Part shown: positions 22,383 through 34,183 of the stretch, piece after piece | Layout of the letters: every line of letters starts with the position of its first letter | Numbering within the stretch: the first letter of the stretch is position 1 | NCBI GenBank assembly: GCA_030144725.1 | Contig: JASKMD010000006.1 | Span: forward strand, 10,178,806-10,242,805 | Length of the DNA: 64,000 bases | Source: Haematococcus lacustris | Taxonomy: Eukaryota > Chlorophyta > Chlorophyceae > Chlamydomonadales > Haematococcaceae | Direction: 5' to 3' | Position numbers and translations under genes: made by a program | Notes under the pieces: model-generated | Database searches by the model: none | The model's input: the letters and a program-made list of their open reading frames with translations, nothing else | What the model was told of the DNA's origin: nothing

Positions 22383-23342
22383 ATTGTACTTCACTACGTT
22401 TGGCACGTCAGGCACGTCACTACGTTTGGCACGTCAGGCACGTCACTACGTCAGGCACGTCTCTACGTCAGGCACGTCAGGCACGTCTCTACGTCAGGCA
22501 CGTCACTACGTCAGGCACGTCACTACGTCAGGCACGTCAGACACGTTACTACGTCAAGCACGTCACTGCGTTAGGCACGTCACTACGTCAAGCACGTCAG
22601 GCACGTCTCTACGTCAGGCACGTCAGGCACGTTACTACGTCAGGCACGTCAGGCACGTTACTACGTCAGGCACGTCAGGCACGTCTCTACGTCAGGCACG
22701 TCACTACGTCAGGCACGTCAGGCACGTCTCTACGTCAGGCACGTCACTACGTCAGGCACGTCAGACACGTTACTACGTCAAGCACGTCACTGCGTCAGGC
22801 ACGTCACTACGTCAGGCACGTCTCTACGTCAGGCACGTCACTACGTCAGGCACGTCACTACGTCAGGCACGTCACTACGTCAGGCACGTCAGACACGTTA
22901 CTACGTCAAGCACGTCACTGCGTCAGGCACGTCACTACGTCAGGCACGTCAGGCACGTCTCTACGTCAGGCACGTCTCTACGTCAGGCACGTTTCTACGT
23001 CAGGCACGTTTCTACGTCAGGCACGTCAGGCACGTCTCTACGTCAAGCACGTTTCTACATCAGGCACGTCAGGCACGTCACTACGTCAGGCACGTCAGGC
23101 ACGTTACTACGTCAGGCACGTCAGGCACGTCTCTACGTCAGGCACGTTTCTACGTCAGGCACGTCAGGCACGTCACTACGTCAGGCACGTCAGGCACGTC
23201 TCTACGTCAGGCACGTTTCTACGTCAGGCACGTCAGGCACGTCACTACGTCAGGCACGTCAGACACGTCTCTACGTCAGGCACGTTTCTACGTCAGGCAC
23301 GTCAGGCACGTCACTACGTCAGGTACGTCACTACGTCAGGCA
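22383..23342. repeat. Subterminal array of CAGGCACGTCACTACGT
   Basis: Interleaved 10- and 17-base units (CAGGCACGTCACTACGT, CAGGCACGT, CTCTACGT, TTCTACGT) filling about 960 bases between the transposase exon and the right TIR. Shares GTCAGGCACG with element B's subterminal array and with the subtelomeric 46-bp repeat. Confidence 0.92.
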
Positions 23343-23504
23343 GTCTTCACCCTGCGTTTATGCAGAGTGTAGTAAAGGGAGTTCGATGTCGTGAGGATGG
23401 CTACCGGCGACGTGCGAGGGTGGCTACGTTATCGTAGGGATCGGAAATCACGTCAAAACGTAGGGGAAATGTAGGGTTTGCGTCATATGACGTGGGGGTC
23501 TGCC

Positions 23505-24761
23505 CATCTCTCCATTTTGTCGCACCACACGCCCTTGTGGTTCTTCACAAAATGAAACACGTCCACTGCATGGCTCGCCTCTGTAAAGCGCTTGATTTCC
23601 GGATGCAAGTCCACTCGCTTTAGGGCAAACCTGCATCCGTACATACCATGCCTCCTCGTGTATGCTTGTTCCCGTTCCCATAACCCTTTTGTTGTTGTTG
23701 TCACTGTTAGATGATACAAACCGATGATGCTGGTTCTTTGCTACCGCCTTGCAACATGTGCTTTGTCCTATTCAGTTGCCTTGTTGAGGGTCTGCAGCCA
23801 ATTGTTCCCAACATCCAACAGCTTAGCCCACGTGCCTCATTGCGTACTCACCTCAACAAATGGCACATGTCGTCATACACAAACACGAACTTGTCATCTC
23901 CTCGGCCCCAATAAGGGCGGTTTTCAAACCACTTCAAGATGTTGTACAAAACCATCCGCGTAGATTCGCAATCCGGCATCTCGAAGCCGGGAAAGAGGAA
24001 TCCGTCCGGGCACATAGCCCAGCAACAGCCCGCCGTTAGGCGGCCATCCTTTCCACCAACGCGTAGACCGCATGTGCCGTACTTGAATTTCTCGTTCTGG
24101 CGCTTGCCTTCACGGGCCTGCACGCTCACACGCAACAACCCAATCTAGCTCCACCCATACCTACCTGAAATACATCTTAGCTGGTTAACCGCACCTGCAC
24201 AGCAATGCGCATGCTTGCGATCGCCTCTTGTCGCCTGTCCTTGTCGACACCCTCCACAGCACGTTCAAGGACCTCGTCCAGATCCTGCTAAATTATGCCA
24301 TTAACAACAAGCAGAGCATCCACACAAGCCATCTCCTTGCTACCGCTCCCTTACCATTCTTTCTTCTACACTTGTCCACTGTGTGTCTTGTACCATGCCA
24401 AGCACAGCCCTATAGCATGAATGTATGCACGCATGCTAAGCACGCATTGTTATGCGGATGAACTCACTTCACCAACCTACCTGGCCGGGCTCGTCCAGCT
24501 GCACAGGCTCAGTTGCCAGGTTCTCCACTGTGTCCCAAGTACCAGGCTGGACACGCTCACAGCGCGTGCGCCACTCATCCAGCAATCGTTGGTCCACAAT
24601 GTTGCGGCGTGGTTCCCATGTCAGCTCACTCCAATCCTGCTGAGTGCACACCAACAGCCACACAACAGTCGATTATAAACTGCTGTTGCTGCACTGCTGC
24701 TGCACTGCTGCTGCTACTGCAATGCTGCTGCCCTGCTGCTGCTGCCATGCTGGCAAGCAAG

Positions 24762-24793
<32 letters not shown>

Positions 24794-27576
24794 CATGCAG
24801 GTAGGCAGGCAGGCAGGCAGGCAGGCAGGCATGTGCTGCTGCCCTGCTGTTGTTGCTGCTCTGCTGCCTTGCTGCGCTGCTGCTGTTGCTGCGCTGCTGC
24901 TGTTGCTGCGCTGCTACTGCCCTGCTGCTGCTGCTCTGCTGCTGCCCTGCTGCTGCTGCCCTGCTGCTGCCCTGCTGCTGCTGCTTCTCCCCTGCCGCTG
25001 CGCTGCTACTGATGCGCTGCTGCTGCCCTGCTGCTGCTTCTGCAGTGCTACTGCCCTACTGTTGCTGCTGCTGCTGCTGCCCTGCTGCTGCTGCCATGCA
25101 GGCAGGCATGCATGCATGCAGGCAGACAGGCAAGAAGGCGGGCAGGCAAGTAGGCAGGCAGGCAGGCAGGCAGGCAAGTAGGCAGGCAGGCAGGCAAGGC
25201 CGGTACACTTGCCTGCCACTTCACTTGGTAGTACACTTCCCCATCGATGACTGTCTCTGCACACAATTGCAGTGGTGTGTACACAGAGCCCGCAGAGTAA
25301 GACAGAAACCCATCAGCGACACGCACTCCTGCCACAGCTGCTAGGTTGGCAGTTGCGCGTGCTCCTGCTGCATACTCAACGCCTGGAGCTGTAGCCTCCA
25401 CAATGCCTGCTGCTGTGGCTGCCACAGCGCCTGCAGCTGCGTCTATTACAGCTCTGGCTGCTGCGACTGGCCCACAACTTCCATCTGCGGTGGCTGGCGC
25501 CAAGCCTCCTGTTGCTGCAGCTGGCCCCAAGCCTCTTGGCATGGCTGTGACGTTGGGGGTCATAGCTGCAGCAGGTCGCTTTCGCCCAGGCTGGGACTCA
25601 ATCATACCAACTTCACCGGGGAACTGGAGGCGTACCGACGGTGTGCGAGTGCGGGCACTCCGCCTTGGAATGGGCAGCCCTGCCTCAGTGGGCAGGTGAC
25701 GTGACAGCCCATTCAATTCCACAGCTTGAGTAGGTAGTTGTGTATTTGTCTCTGGATCGTCCTCATCGTCATCGTCTGCAATACACCAATGTGGATAAGA
25801 TCACAGCGTCAACAATATGCTCCCAAACCTACCTGTCTAGACCAACCCTACCTGTCTAGGCCAACCACTGTCCTCCCTGCCCCACTGCCCCCATTGCCGG
25901 CTTGCCCCCTGTTGTGCTATGATTATTGTAAACTACATGCTGCCCAACTTCTCTATTTGGCTTCTGACGTCGTCTTGGACACAGACTACAGCCTTCATCG
26001 GGAGCTGAAACAACGCCATTTGTTCTTGGAGGAGAGGGTGTGCAGGGGATAGGCATCGGTAAGGGGCAGGGTTAGGGTTAGGGCCCCTGGCATCACACCT
26101 ACCTGCCACAGGGGCTCGATCTTGTGCAGCGCACCCCACTGTGCCCTGCTCGGGAGGGTGTCTGCCCAAAGCTTTGCACTGCTGACAGCGCCCCTCTGCA
26201 TCGCCACGCGCAGGTGTGCCCAAGCAATACTTGTGATAGAAGATGGCGTCGCCGTCGCACAAACCCAGCTTGTCCGGCTGTTGTGCCAGCAAAGCAGGGT
26301 TTAAACAACTGCAACGATCCCTCTTTGAGCTGCTGTTGCCATCAATGACTACAGCGCCCAAGCGCGTTTTGCGGAGATGCTCATGTGCTGCGTCCAGTAA
26401 TCGTGCATAACGATGACCATATGCCTACAATGCAAACAACACCCATCTTTGGCTATAAGCCTCCGATTGAATCCTTCAATGCTGTCAATCACTCACCTAG
26501 TCCAATAATTGGTTCAAGGGTGCCTTCAAGTTGTAGTTGCTGCGTAGCTCGGTCGGCAGGCTATCCACAACAGCCAGCAACTGACCACGGAACACACCGG
26601 TGCTGAGCCGCTTGTAGTACAGAAGTGGGCGCCCTTGCATGTTAATCGGGCCTGGACACCACACCATGCCACAATGACAACAGCAAAGCCATAATTCTGC
26701 AAAGCATTCGGAAGTGGCACACCTTCCATCACTGTTACCAAGTAGTTGTGTGCTTCGGCAAGCTTCTCAAAGGACACATGAGTTGTATGCAGCTGGGATT
26801 CATACACCTACAGATAAGCAAGGTTGTGTTGTCAAGTCACCAAACAAATGTGGCTGCTGCTTGCTAGTTGCCCAGGCAACTCCAGCTGAAGATCTGCCAT
26901 CTCCCACACCAGCTGAGACACTTACATGCACACTCACATGAACAAAGGAAGTTGAAACAAACGTTTGGCTGGATACTCTCACCCATTGTGGGTGCCGGTG
27001 CCCAGGCGGGAGGGGTAGCTTCACACCTTCGCGGGTACCTGCTGTATTGACCAGCTGATAGCCCTCCAGATCATACTGAATCTGGCAGCTGCTGCATGTC
27101 GCGACATACTCAGTCCCTTCCAAACCAGGGAGACCGTATCTGGGGTAAAACCATGCTGCCTTCCCGGTACGGGCTGCTGCACAGACCGTGAGAGGTTTGT
27201 CGCATTTGATACAGGCATCAATGTTGGGGACGGCAAACGCTTGGTGCTTGGTGCGTTGCATGACATCTTTGCTCGCGACCTCGACCTTAGCTACTGCCTC
27301 ACGAATGTCTGAGATGGCTGAGATGGCAGCGCTGCATCCAATTGATGGTGCTTGGCCACTAGGGGCTACTTCCGCCACGACTTGTTTTACTATTGAATCT
27401 CGGGCTGGTCTAGGCAGCCGCTGGTACGGCAGCAGTCCACTGAGTGTTTTTCCTGACACGGAGGCAACAACTAGGCCTACAGTCGACGCTGCTTTCAAGA
27501 CTCCCAGGCCCATCCGTCGCAGTGGTAACCAATCCGATTCCATTTCAGTGGACAGGAAGCTGCGAAAAAATTGCAT
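23505..27576 (-). pseudogene. KDZ-like transposase with chromodomain, 3'-truncated
   Basis: Multi-exon gene read on the minus strand. The approximate exons are: 27576-26938 (zinc-ribbon-like CIKC and CSSC pairs); 26807-26660 (FEKLAEAHNYL); 26645-26505; 26425-26105 (GAVVIDGNSSSKRDRC, likely first catalytic Asp, then a Cys/His cluster); 25778-25206 (first half of a chromodomain ending YYQVKWQ); 24650-24470 (second half, TWEPRRNIVDQ); 24126-23848 (GGKDGRLTAGC, FVYDDMCHLLR, likely second Asp); and 23680-23505 (HPEIKRFTEASHAVD, KNHKGVWCDKM). Cys-cluster plus DGN and YDD motifs are typical of KDZ transposases. The CEQRF exon is missing, so the gene is dead. Exon edges are estimates. Confidence 0.6.
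24664..25205. repeat. CTG-rich and (GGCA)n microsatellites in a transposase intron
   Basis: Two (GGCA)n tracts (about 24752-24832 and 25095-25195) flank CTG/CTGCCC-rich DNA. The whole block lies in the intron that splits the chromodomain of the minus-strand KDZ-like gene. Confidence 0.9.
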
Positions 27577-27679
27577 AAAAACATTTTAAGCTGAGAAAAA
27601 TGTCACCTGTCGCTAAGATTCAAATGCTTAGAGGTTAGGATCGACAGCGCTTAATGGCAGAGATAGACACAGTGGGAAG
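27577..27679. promoter_or_regulatory. Divergent intergenic region of element B
   Basis: Only 103 bases separate the presumed start codons of the two diverging genes. The stretch is A/T-richer than its surroundings (AAAACATTTTAAGC, AAATTGC on the other strand). It probably holds a bidirectional promoter; no TATA box or other defined element is certain. Confidence 0.4.
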
Positions 27680-30600
27680 ATGCAGGAAGCAACCCAACTG
27701 TTACTCGCAGCTGCGCCATCAAGCGCAGACCAGGTGTTCCCTCCCTCTATGGCTGCAGTCGCTGACAGCTTTGCCAGAGAGCTAATGATGCCCCCCATGA
27801 TGACGTGCGTCCCGATGATCGCCGTTCTTGCCAGCGCTGTTGGGTGCTCAGCCGCGGTGTACCCCAGCCTAGACTCCACCTTGAGAGCTTCTCCTCCATT
27901 GTGGCTGGTGCTGTCTGCTCCACCGGGCACAGGTAATGAGCACCGACACCCAACCCCGGTGAAACCGTGTTCATGCAGTACATTGCCCATTTTTTCTGCA
28001 GGCAAAACTCCTGCCTGTGCAACGGTACTCAAGTCCATGTTGCTGGTGCAACATGGCCTAACTACCGGGCTGCAAAAGCAGCACAACAGTGAAGATGCTG
28101 CAAGCGCGCATGAAAAGGTGTCCTTTATGTGTGGAACGGTGCGTTGTGCGACATCATCATGCAACAAATTCCCTTACAATCCACAATTTCTTGATGTATT
28201 ACAATTTCCATTGCCCGAATGTGTGTTTGGTGCAGAAAACCATGGAGGGCATGGTTGATGAAGTGCACCACACCGCCACTCGCTCACTGCTGATGATGTC
28301 TGCCGCAACAGCTGATCAAGCCAACATGCTCAGCATCGCCAGTGGGGCCCGTCTCGTCCATGGCACCAAGGGAGGTGGAAGGCAGGTGCTGGAGGATGGA
28401 ACATATTCCCTCTCCCTACTTGCAGGGTCTCAGATTAGTGTCTTGCAGCAGACTCTGTGCAGTGCATCGGCCATTGCATCAGGGATGGCCTTCCGCTTCC
28501 TGGTCGCCGTAAGCACCCGCTTGAGCAAATGTGGTGAGTGATTTAGTCGTGTATGTCAGTCCTAGACGAACATAGTGAGGCTGAGCAAGATCAACTAGAA
28601 TGTATGCACTGATGCTCCGTTCACATCCCTTGTTGCATGCATCGCTCTGCAGTCCCCACCACATCTAACGCAGAGCAAGAAGCATTGAAGGTGATGTCTT
28701 GCGCCTCGCCGCTGTTCCGCCGTATTAACCTTGCCAGGCTGCTCCGTTCCACTCCTGAGCACCATGTTGCGCACCAACAGACTGCTATGCTGCAAAGGTT
28801 CCCTTCCCAGTCCTCTGTCGTTTACCTTACCCCCTACCACCCTATTCCGCTGCCACCACCCCCTCCATGTCACCACACCGCCCAATCACCCTACTGCTTC
28901 CATGCTGCACAATCACCCTATAGTATTGATGCCATGCATCTTCGCGGTTGGGCTCCCCTGCTCATGTATTGATGACCAAATCGCCATGCTACGCCTTGCC
29001 ATGACCCACTTGTCGGAGACCAACAAGCCATTGACCGACATGCCATAACTAACATGCTATGCAGCCATCCTGCCTCGTACCACTGTGCTGCACTGATGAT
29101 TTCACACGTATGTTCCTTTCCGGTTTGCATGTCATGTTTCCTTCTCAGGTCCCAGCAGCAGTTATGCAATTGTGGAACGTCGTTGCCGCTGGGCAGCGTC
29201 GTGTGGCAATCACACCGCCGACTCGAGAATCCGCCAAGCCAGCCAGCACTCGCTCCCATGCCGCAGAGGACGCGGCTGAGCCTGATGAGTACAACCGGTT
29301 GTGCGTTGGTCTCGCCACTGGACTCCAGCGGGAAGGTGGCATTGAGGCGGCGCCCAATGGTCTGGCAACTTCTGTCTCCCCGGCATCTGCTGCCCTAGCA
29401 CAGGTGTTACACGTGTTTTACAGGACATTACAATACTGCAATCTAATGCCTCACTCTTTGTTAACATGCAGGGCCTTTACAACATTGCTACCTTGTTATA
29501 CAGCAAGTCAGCAAACCCTGGAGACCACAGGTTTTTGCTGAATGCGGAGGCAGAGGAGGGCCACACATTGACAGCGGCCCAGCAGTACAACGCCATCCGC
29601 GAGACTGCCAGCTCCATCTCTGACCAGCACACATCCAATGATGTGGTGGCAGGTGATCAAACCTTTCTGATGTGTGCTGTAAACCAGGGTGTGTGTCCAT
29701 CAATTGTGTGCACAAATTGTATCTGCATGCAGGCATCTGTGGAAAGCACTCCATGCTCGTTCTTCGCGTTTGCCTGGTGCTGCACATTGGAGAATATGTC
29801 TTGAAGGACCTTCACCTGCCAGACTCAGCAACTCTGTCTTACAAGGTAGCCCATTCCATAAGCACCAAAGCCTTACCGTGTACCATTACACAATGCTCAA
29901 AGCTACAACATCTTGCCAACCTCAACTACAGGTGTCGGCTACAACACTGATGTATGCGCACAACCTCGTGGGGCTGCTTCTCATGCCCCTCATCGTCTTT
30001 TCGGCTGGTGACTACAGCAATGTCGTGGTGAGTATTGGAGGCGCTCAGGGTTCTTGCTGTCCGCCTGCCCTGCTGCAGCGTTACCCTGACCAACGGCCCG
30101 GCTGCCATGCTGCTGACCTACCCTGACCGGCTGCCCAGCTGCCGTGATGCCCTGCTGCAGCCCTGCCCTGACCGCCTGCATGCTGCTGCCCTACCCTGAC
30201 CGGCTGCCTGGCTGGCTGGCTGCCATGTTGCTGCCCTACCCTGACTTGCTGCCCAGCTGCCCCGATGCCCTGCTGCAGCCCTGCCCTGCCCGCCAGCCTG
30301 GCTGCCCGGCTGCCATGCTGCTGCCCTACCCTCACCAGCTGCCTGGCTGCCCGGCTGCCCTGCTGCTGCCCTACCCTGACTTGCTGCCGGCTGCCCTGCT
30401 GCAGCCCTGCCCTGACCAGCGGCCCGGCTGCCATGCTGCTGCCCAACCCGGACCGGCGGCCCGGCTGCCCACCTGCCATGCTGCTGCCCTACCCTGACCA
30501 GCGGCCAGGCTGCCCGGCTGCTGCCCTACCCTTAGTTGCTGCCGGGCTACCCTGATGCCCTACTGTTACCCATTCAAGAATACATATTTACATACACCGC

Positions 30601-31845
30601 CAATGTCCTGGCCAACACTACTTGTGTATTTTTAACTGATGTGTAGGCGTGCTGGCCTCTCATCCCCGACTTCGTGCGCACTCAAGTGGTGCAATTTGCA
30701 CAACTGCGCTCTGGCCCTCTTCCTCCCCCACGTCAAGCTGACGATGCCAGTGACTGCGTCCTCCCCCCTCCCGTCAAGCGCCCGGCTCATGATCAACTGC
30801 GTCCCAGTGGTGGTGCTGGATCACGCCTTGCCGCTCTGAAGTTGGGGCTGGGGTTGTCGACACTGCGCCCCACCTCACACACTCAGAGCCAGCACGTCAA
30901 CAGAGAGTCAGAGAATGTGCTCCTTGGCATTGTCATCTTTGTGCCCGTACTGACTGGGTCCTGTGAAGCGCTGGCCAAAGCGTCCTATGCGTGCATCTCT
31001 GCTGGCCTCTCCGACAACAGAAAGCGTTTTGAGGGGAAGCGTTGCCCATTCACCCTCCCCATTTCCCTTACGCAGCAGATGTCTTCTGGCAAAATTCAGG
31101 CTCTGCAAAAGCTTGCGCCCTCAGCAAAGCTGCTTGTGGAGGACAGCATGACGAACAAGCAGCACCAGTTTGTATGTTTCCTACGGCTTGGCAAGGTGAG
31201 GCAAAGATTTGATTGTCACTGGTGTATGAGCACAAGTTTACTCACCATGCCATGCCATGCACCATTCACCATGCCATCAACTGAGGCGGAGCCACACAAT
31301 ATTTCCACACTTTGTTTAATTTGTCACAGGTCTCAGCCATGGGCCCGGAGTTTCGGTCACTGGCGTCTGCCATGCTGACCCTCATCATGGCGGAGTCTAC
31401 GCCACAACAGAAGGAGCTCATCACCCAGGATCATCTCGCTACAATCCCTCATCTGTATGACCGTATCTGGGTATTGGCCATCAGCGGTGAATCACCCTTG
31501 TACTTCGCTTCTACAGCCCCAGATTTCGGCCAACCAGGCGACTTCCGTCAACCCGATCCCTCACAGACCATGGATGACAACACGGAGCTCCACCTGGGTC
31601 TCCGCCCTGGCTTGCGCCTGCCTACGGGGGAGGCGCTCACGCCTCTAGCGCAGTTCTACCTTAAGAGCAACCTCACCGCGCACAAGCGGTGCCTTCATCC
31701 TGACCTGCTACTAGCAGACCCTCTGGAGCCATCAACGCGTGACAGCCTCCATGCCTTGGCTATGGACGTGGCCTCCACAAATACAACCCTCGGTGAGTGG
31801 GCTGGGAAGTTGCATCAGAAAGTGTTCACGGCAATGGGGGCTTAG
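27680..31845 (+). CDS. P-loop protein, DUF3987-like, in KDZ-like element B
   Basis: Spliced gene. Supported exons are 27680-27932, 28002-28117 and 28236-28533, then roughly 28651-28800, 29149-29402, 29471-29690, 29731-29846, 29932-30028, 30650-31195 and 31331-31845 (stop TAG). Joining the first two exons completes a Walker A loop, APPGTGKT, with correct phase. Later segments (GMAFRFLVAVS, MLVLRVCLVLHIGEYVL, ATTLMYAHNLVGLL) follow the layout of DUF3987 proteins, primase/helicase-associated ATPases common in mobile DNA. The length is about 850-900 residues. The start codon and two middle exons are uncertain. The intron at 30029-30640 is filled by a minisatellite. Role unknown; possibly replication or transposition of the element. 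Confidence 0.5.
30050..30560. repeat. Intronic minisatellite (CTGCTGCCCTACCCTGAC)
   Basis: Imperfect units of about 30-60 bases built from GCTGCCCTACCCTGACC and GGCTGCCCGGCTGCC, within an intron of the P-loop gene. Length is polymorphism-prone; no independent gene. Confidence 0.88.
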
Positions 31846-32372
31846 AGTCATCAAGGTTTAGGGTATGCTTGCTCGGTGTATGTCACTGCCAGAGGCGCAT
31901 ACGCCTAACATGCTGATGATGGCATCTGCCGGGCAATCCCTTGATGGCTTGTTGCTTGCTGTCCACCATATCGTTTGCATTTGTGCCGCATACACATCCT
32001 GCTTGAGACATCAATATGTCAACTACACCATGACATTTCCTACACACGCAAATGGGGATAATGAAGTGCCGCGTCTATGTGCACCATGTAATCTGATCTG
32101 TCTTGTCATTGGTGCGTGTGATGTGAGTGTACCCTCAATACGTAGCTGCGTCTTGTGTACAGTGGCACATACCCCGCAGGGGGAAGGCGTGGCCAACAGC
32201 TGATGCATGATGGGTAAGTTCTTCTGCTGCTGTGGAAGGGTGTCACAAGCTCTTAAAAGCTCTGGCATGGGGTTCGCAACCCCCGGATCTTGTTGCTGTA
32301 ACCTGTGCTACCTCTGATACTACGTCCGTGCCTCAAGCTACCCATGCAATAACCTTGTTAGCACCTCAGCCA
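31846..32372 (+). other. Downstream region of the P-loop gene, no feature found
   Basis: About 530 bases after the stop codon, presumably 3' untranslated and spacer DNA. A 112-codon frame (31865-32203) is present but resembles no family I know and shows no splice or repeat support. Confidence 0.4.
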
Positions 32373-33990
32373 CGTTAGTACGGCAACATGTCAGGCACGT
32401 CATGCCACCCACCTTCTCACCCCGCTCCCCCCTCCTCCCTTCACCTCAGCCTCGAACGTCATAACGTCGGCACGTCAGGCACGTCAGGCCACCCCCCCCC
32501 ATCTCTCTTCACCTCAGCCTCGAACGTCATAACGTCGGCACGTCAGGCATGTCAGGCCCCCCCCACCCCACCTCCCTTCACCTCAGCCTCGAACGTCATA
32601 ACGTCGGCACGTCAGGCACGTCAGGCCCCCCCCCCCCCCCCACCTCCCTCCACCTCCCTTCACCTCAGCCTCGAACGTCACAACGTCGGCACGTCAAGCA
32701 CGTCGGGCCCCCTCCCCTTCCTCCCTTCTCCCTTGCCTCGAACGTCACAACGTCAGCACGTCAGGCACGTCAGGCCCCCCCCCCTTCCTCCCTTCTCCCT
32801 CAGCCTCGAACGTCACAACGTCGCCACGTCAAGCACGTCGGGCCCCCTCCCCTTCCTCCCTTCTCCCTTGCCTCGAACGTCACAACGTCGGCACGTCAGG
32901 CACGTCGGGCCCCCCCCCCTTCCTCCCTTCTCCCATGCCTCGAACGTCACAACGTCGGCACGTCAGGCACGTCAGGCCACCCCCCCTTCCTCCCTTCTCC
33001 CTTGCCTCGAACGTCACAACGTCGGCACGTCAGGCACGTCAGGCCCCCTCCCCTTCCTCCCTTCTCCCTTGCCTCGAATGTCACAACGTCGGCACGTCAG
33101 GCACGTCAGGCCACCCCCCCTTCCTCCCTTCTCCCTTGCCGGGAACGTCACAACGTCAGCACGTCAGGCACGTCAGGCCACCCCCCCTTCCTCCCTTCTC
33201 CCTTGCCTCGAACGTCACAACGTCAGCACGTCAGGCACGTCAGGCCACCCCCCCTTCCTCCCTTCTCCCTTGCCTCGAACGTCACAACGTCAGCACGTCA
33301 GGCACGTCAGGCCACCCCCACTTCCTCCCTTCTCCCTTGCCTCGAACGTCACAACGTCAGCACGTCAGGCACGTCAGGCCACCCCCCCTTCCTCCCTTCT
33401 CCCTTGCCTCGAACGTCACAACGTCGGCACGTCAGGCACGTCACGCCCCCCCCCCTTCCTCCCTTCTCCCTTGCCTCGAACGTCACAACGTCGGCACGTC
33501 AGGCACGTCGGGCCCCCCCCCCTTCCTCCCTTGCCTCGAACGTCACAACGTCAGCACGTCAGGCACGTCAGGCCCCCCCCCCCTTCCTCCCTTCTCCCTT
33601 GCCTCGAACGTCACAACGTCGGCACGTCAGGCACGTCAGGCCACCCCCCCTTCCTCCCTTCTCCCTTGCCTCGAACGTCACAACGTCAGCACGTCAGGCA
33701 CGTCAGGCCACCCCCACTTCCTCCCTTCTCCCTTGCCTCGAACGTCACAACGTCAGCACGTCAGGCACGTCAGGCCACCCCCACTTCCTCCCTTCTCCCT
33801 TGCCTCGAACGTCACAACGTCAGCACGTCAGGCACGTCAGGCCACCCCCACTTCCTCCCCTCTCCCTTGCCTCGAACGTCACAACGTCAGCACGTCAGGC
33901 ACGTCAGGCCACCCCCCCTTCCTCCCTTCTCCCTTGCCTCGAACGTCACAACGTCGCCACGTCAGGCACGTCAGGCCACCCCCCCTTCTC
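32373..33990. repeat. Subterminal ~70-bp tandem array of element B
   Basis: About 23 units of 60-75 bases with CTCGAACGTCACAACGTC, GGCACGTCAGGCACGTCAGG, a run of 5-15 Cs, and TTCCTCCCTTCTCCCTTG. It stands between the P-loop gene and the right TIR, as the corresponding arrays do in elements A and C. Confidence 0.93.
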
Positions 33991-34089
33991 ACATAGTACA
34001 AGCGTCAAACGTCAACCGTTGCGCATGACGTATGGCAAACGCGAAGGGTCAGTGACGTTCAAAATTGCTCTTGTATATTCAACGTTTAG

Positions 34090-34133
34090 GCCTCCTAAAG
34101 GCGCGTTTGCGTCATATAACGTAGGGGTCTGCC
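34090..34133. repeat. Right terminal repeat of KDZ-like element B
   Basis: Contains GCGTTTGCGTCATATAACG and ends GGGGTCTGCC. The homologous end of element A is 23474-23504. Read inward, both begin GGCAGACCCC, which is also the core of the left TIR of element C. Confidence 0.6.
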
Positions 34134-34178
34134 TAGCTCTCACATCATGCAGCTGCACACACTCAAATCGGGCACCGC
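34134..34178 (+). pseudogene. Gypsy fragment, left piece of the interrupted copy
   Basis: Forty-five bases that join in sequence with 40648 onward across the inserted minus-strand element. Together they match the minus-strand fragment at 55999-56262 (words ATGCAGCTGCACACACTC and CAAATCGGGCA). This is the linker between RNase H and integrase of a Ty3/gypsy pol. Confidence 0.7.
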
Positions 34179-34183
34179 CCAGG

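Larger units (their letters stand above)
22026..23504 (+). mobile_element. KDZ-like element A, right-end fragment
   Basis: Contains, left to right, the last exon of a KDZ-like transposase (22104-22271), a subterminal tandem array (22383-23342), about 160 mixed bases and a terminal repeat ending GGGGGTCTGCC at 23504. This order matches the right half of element C. The left part is missing: the fragment abuts telomeric repeats at 22025. The right terminus lies against the broken transposase gene of element B. Confidence 0.6.
23505..34133. mobile_element. KDZ-like element B with two divergent genes
   Basis: A minus-strand KDZ-like transposase gene (27576 down to 23505) and a plus-strand P-loop gene (27680-31845) diverge from a 103-base interval. 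They are followed on the right by a subterminal array (32373-33990) and a terminal repeat ending TAGGGGTCTGCC at 34133. The last 30 bases match the right end of element A (GTTTGCGTCATAT-ACGT-GGGGTCTGCC). The left end is lost: the transposase frame is cut where element A's terminus begins. Whether the P-loop gene belongs to the transposon is an inference from its position between transposase and TIR. Confidence 0.55.

Noticed and set aside
22383..23342. CRISPR-like array
   Set aside because: Regular short repeats, but no unique spacers, and the host is a eukaryote; it is a subterminal tandem array.
24626..25344. Poly-Leu/Cys/Ala frames in the CTG and GGCA tracts
   Set aside because: Microsatellite translation inside an intron of the KDZ-like gene.
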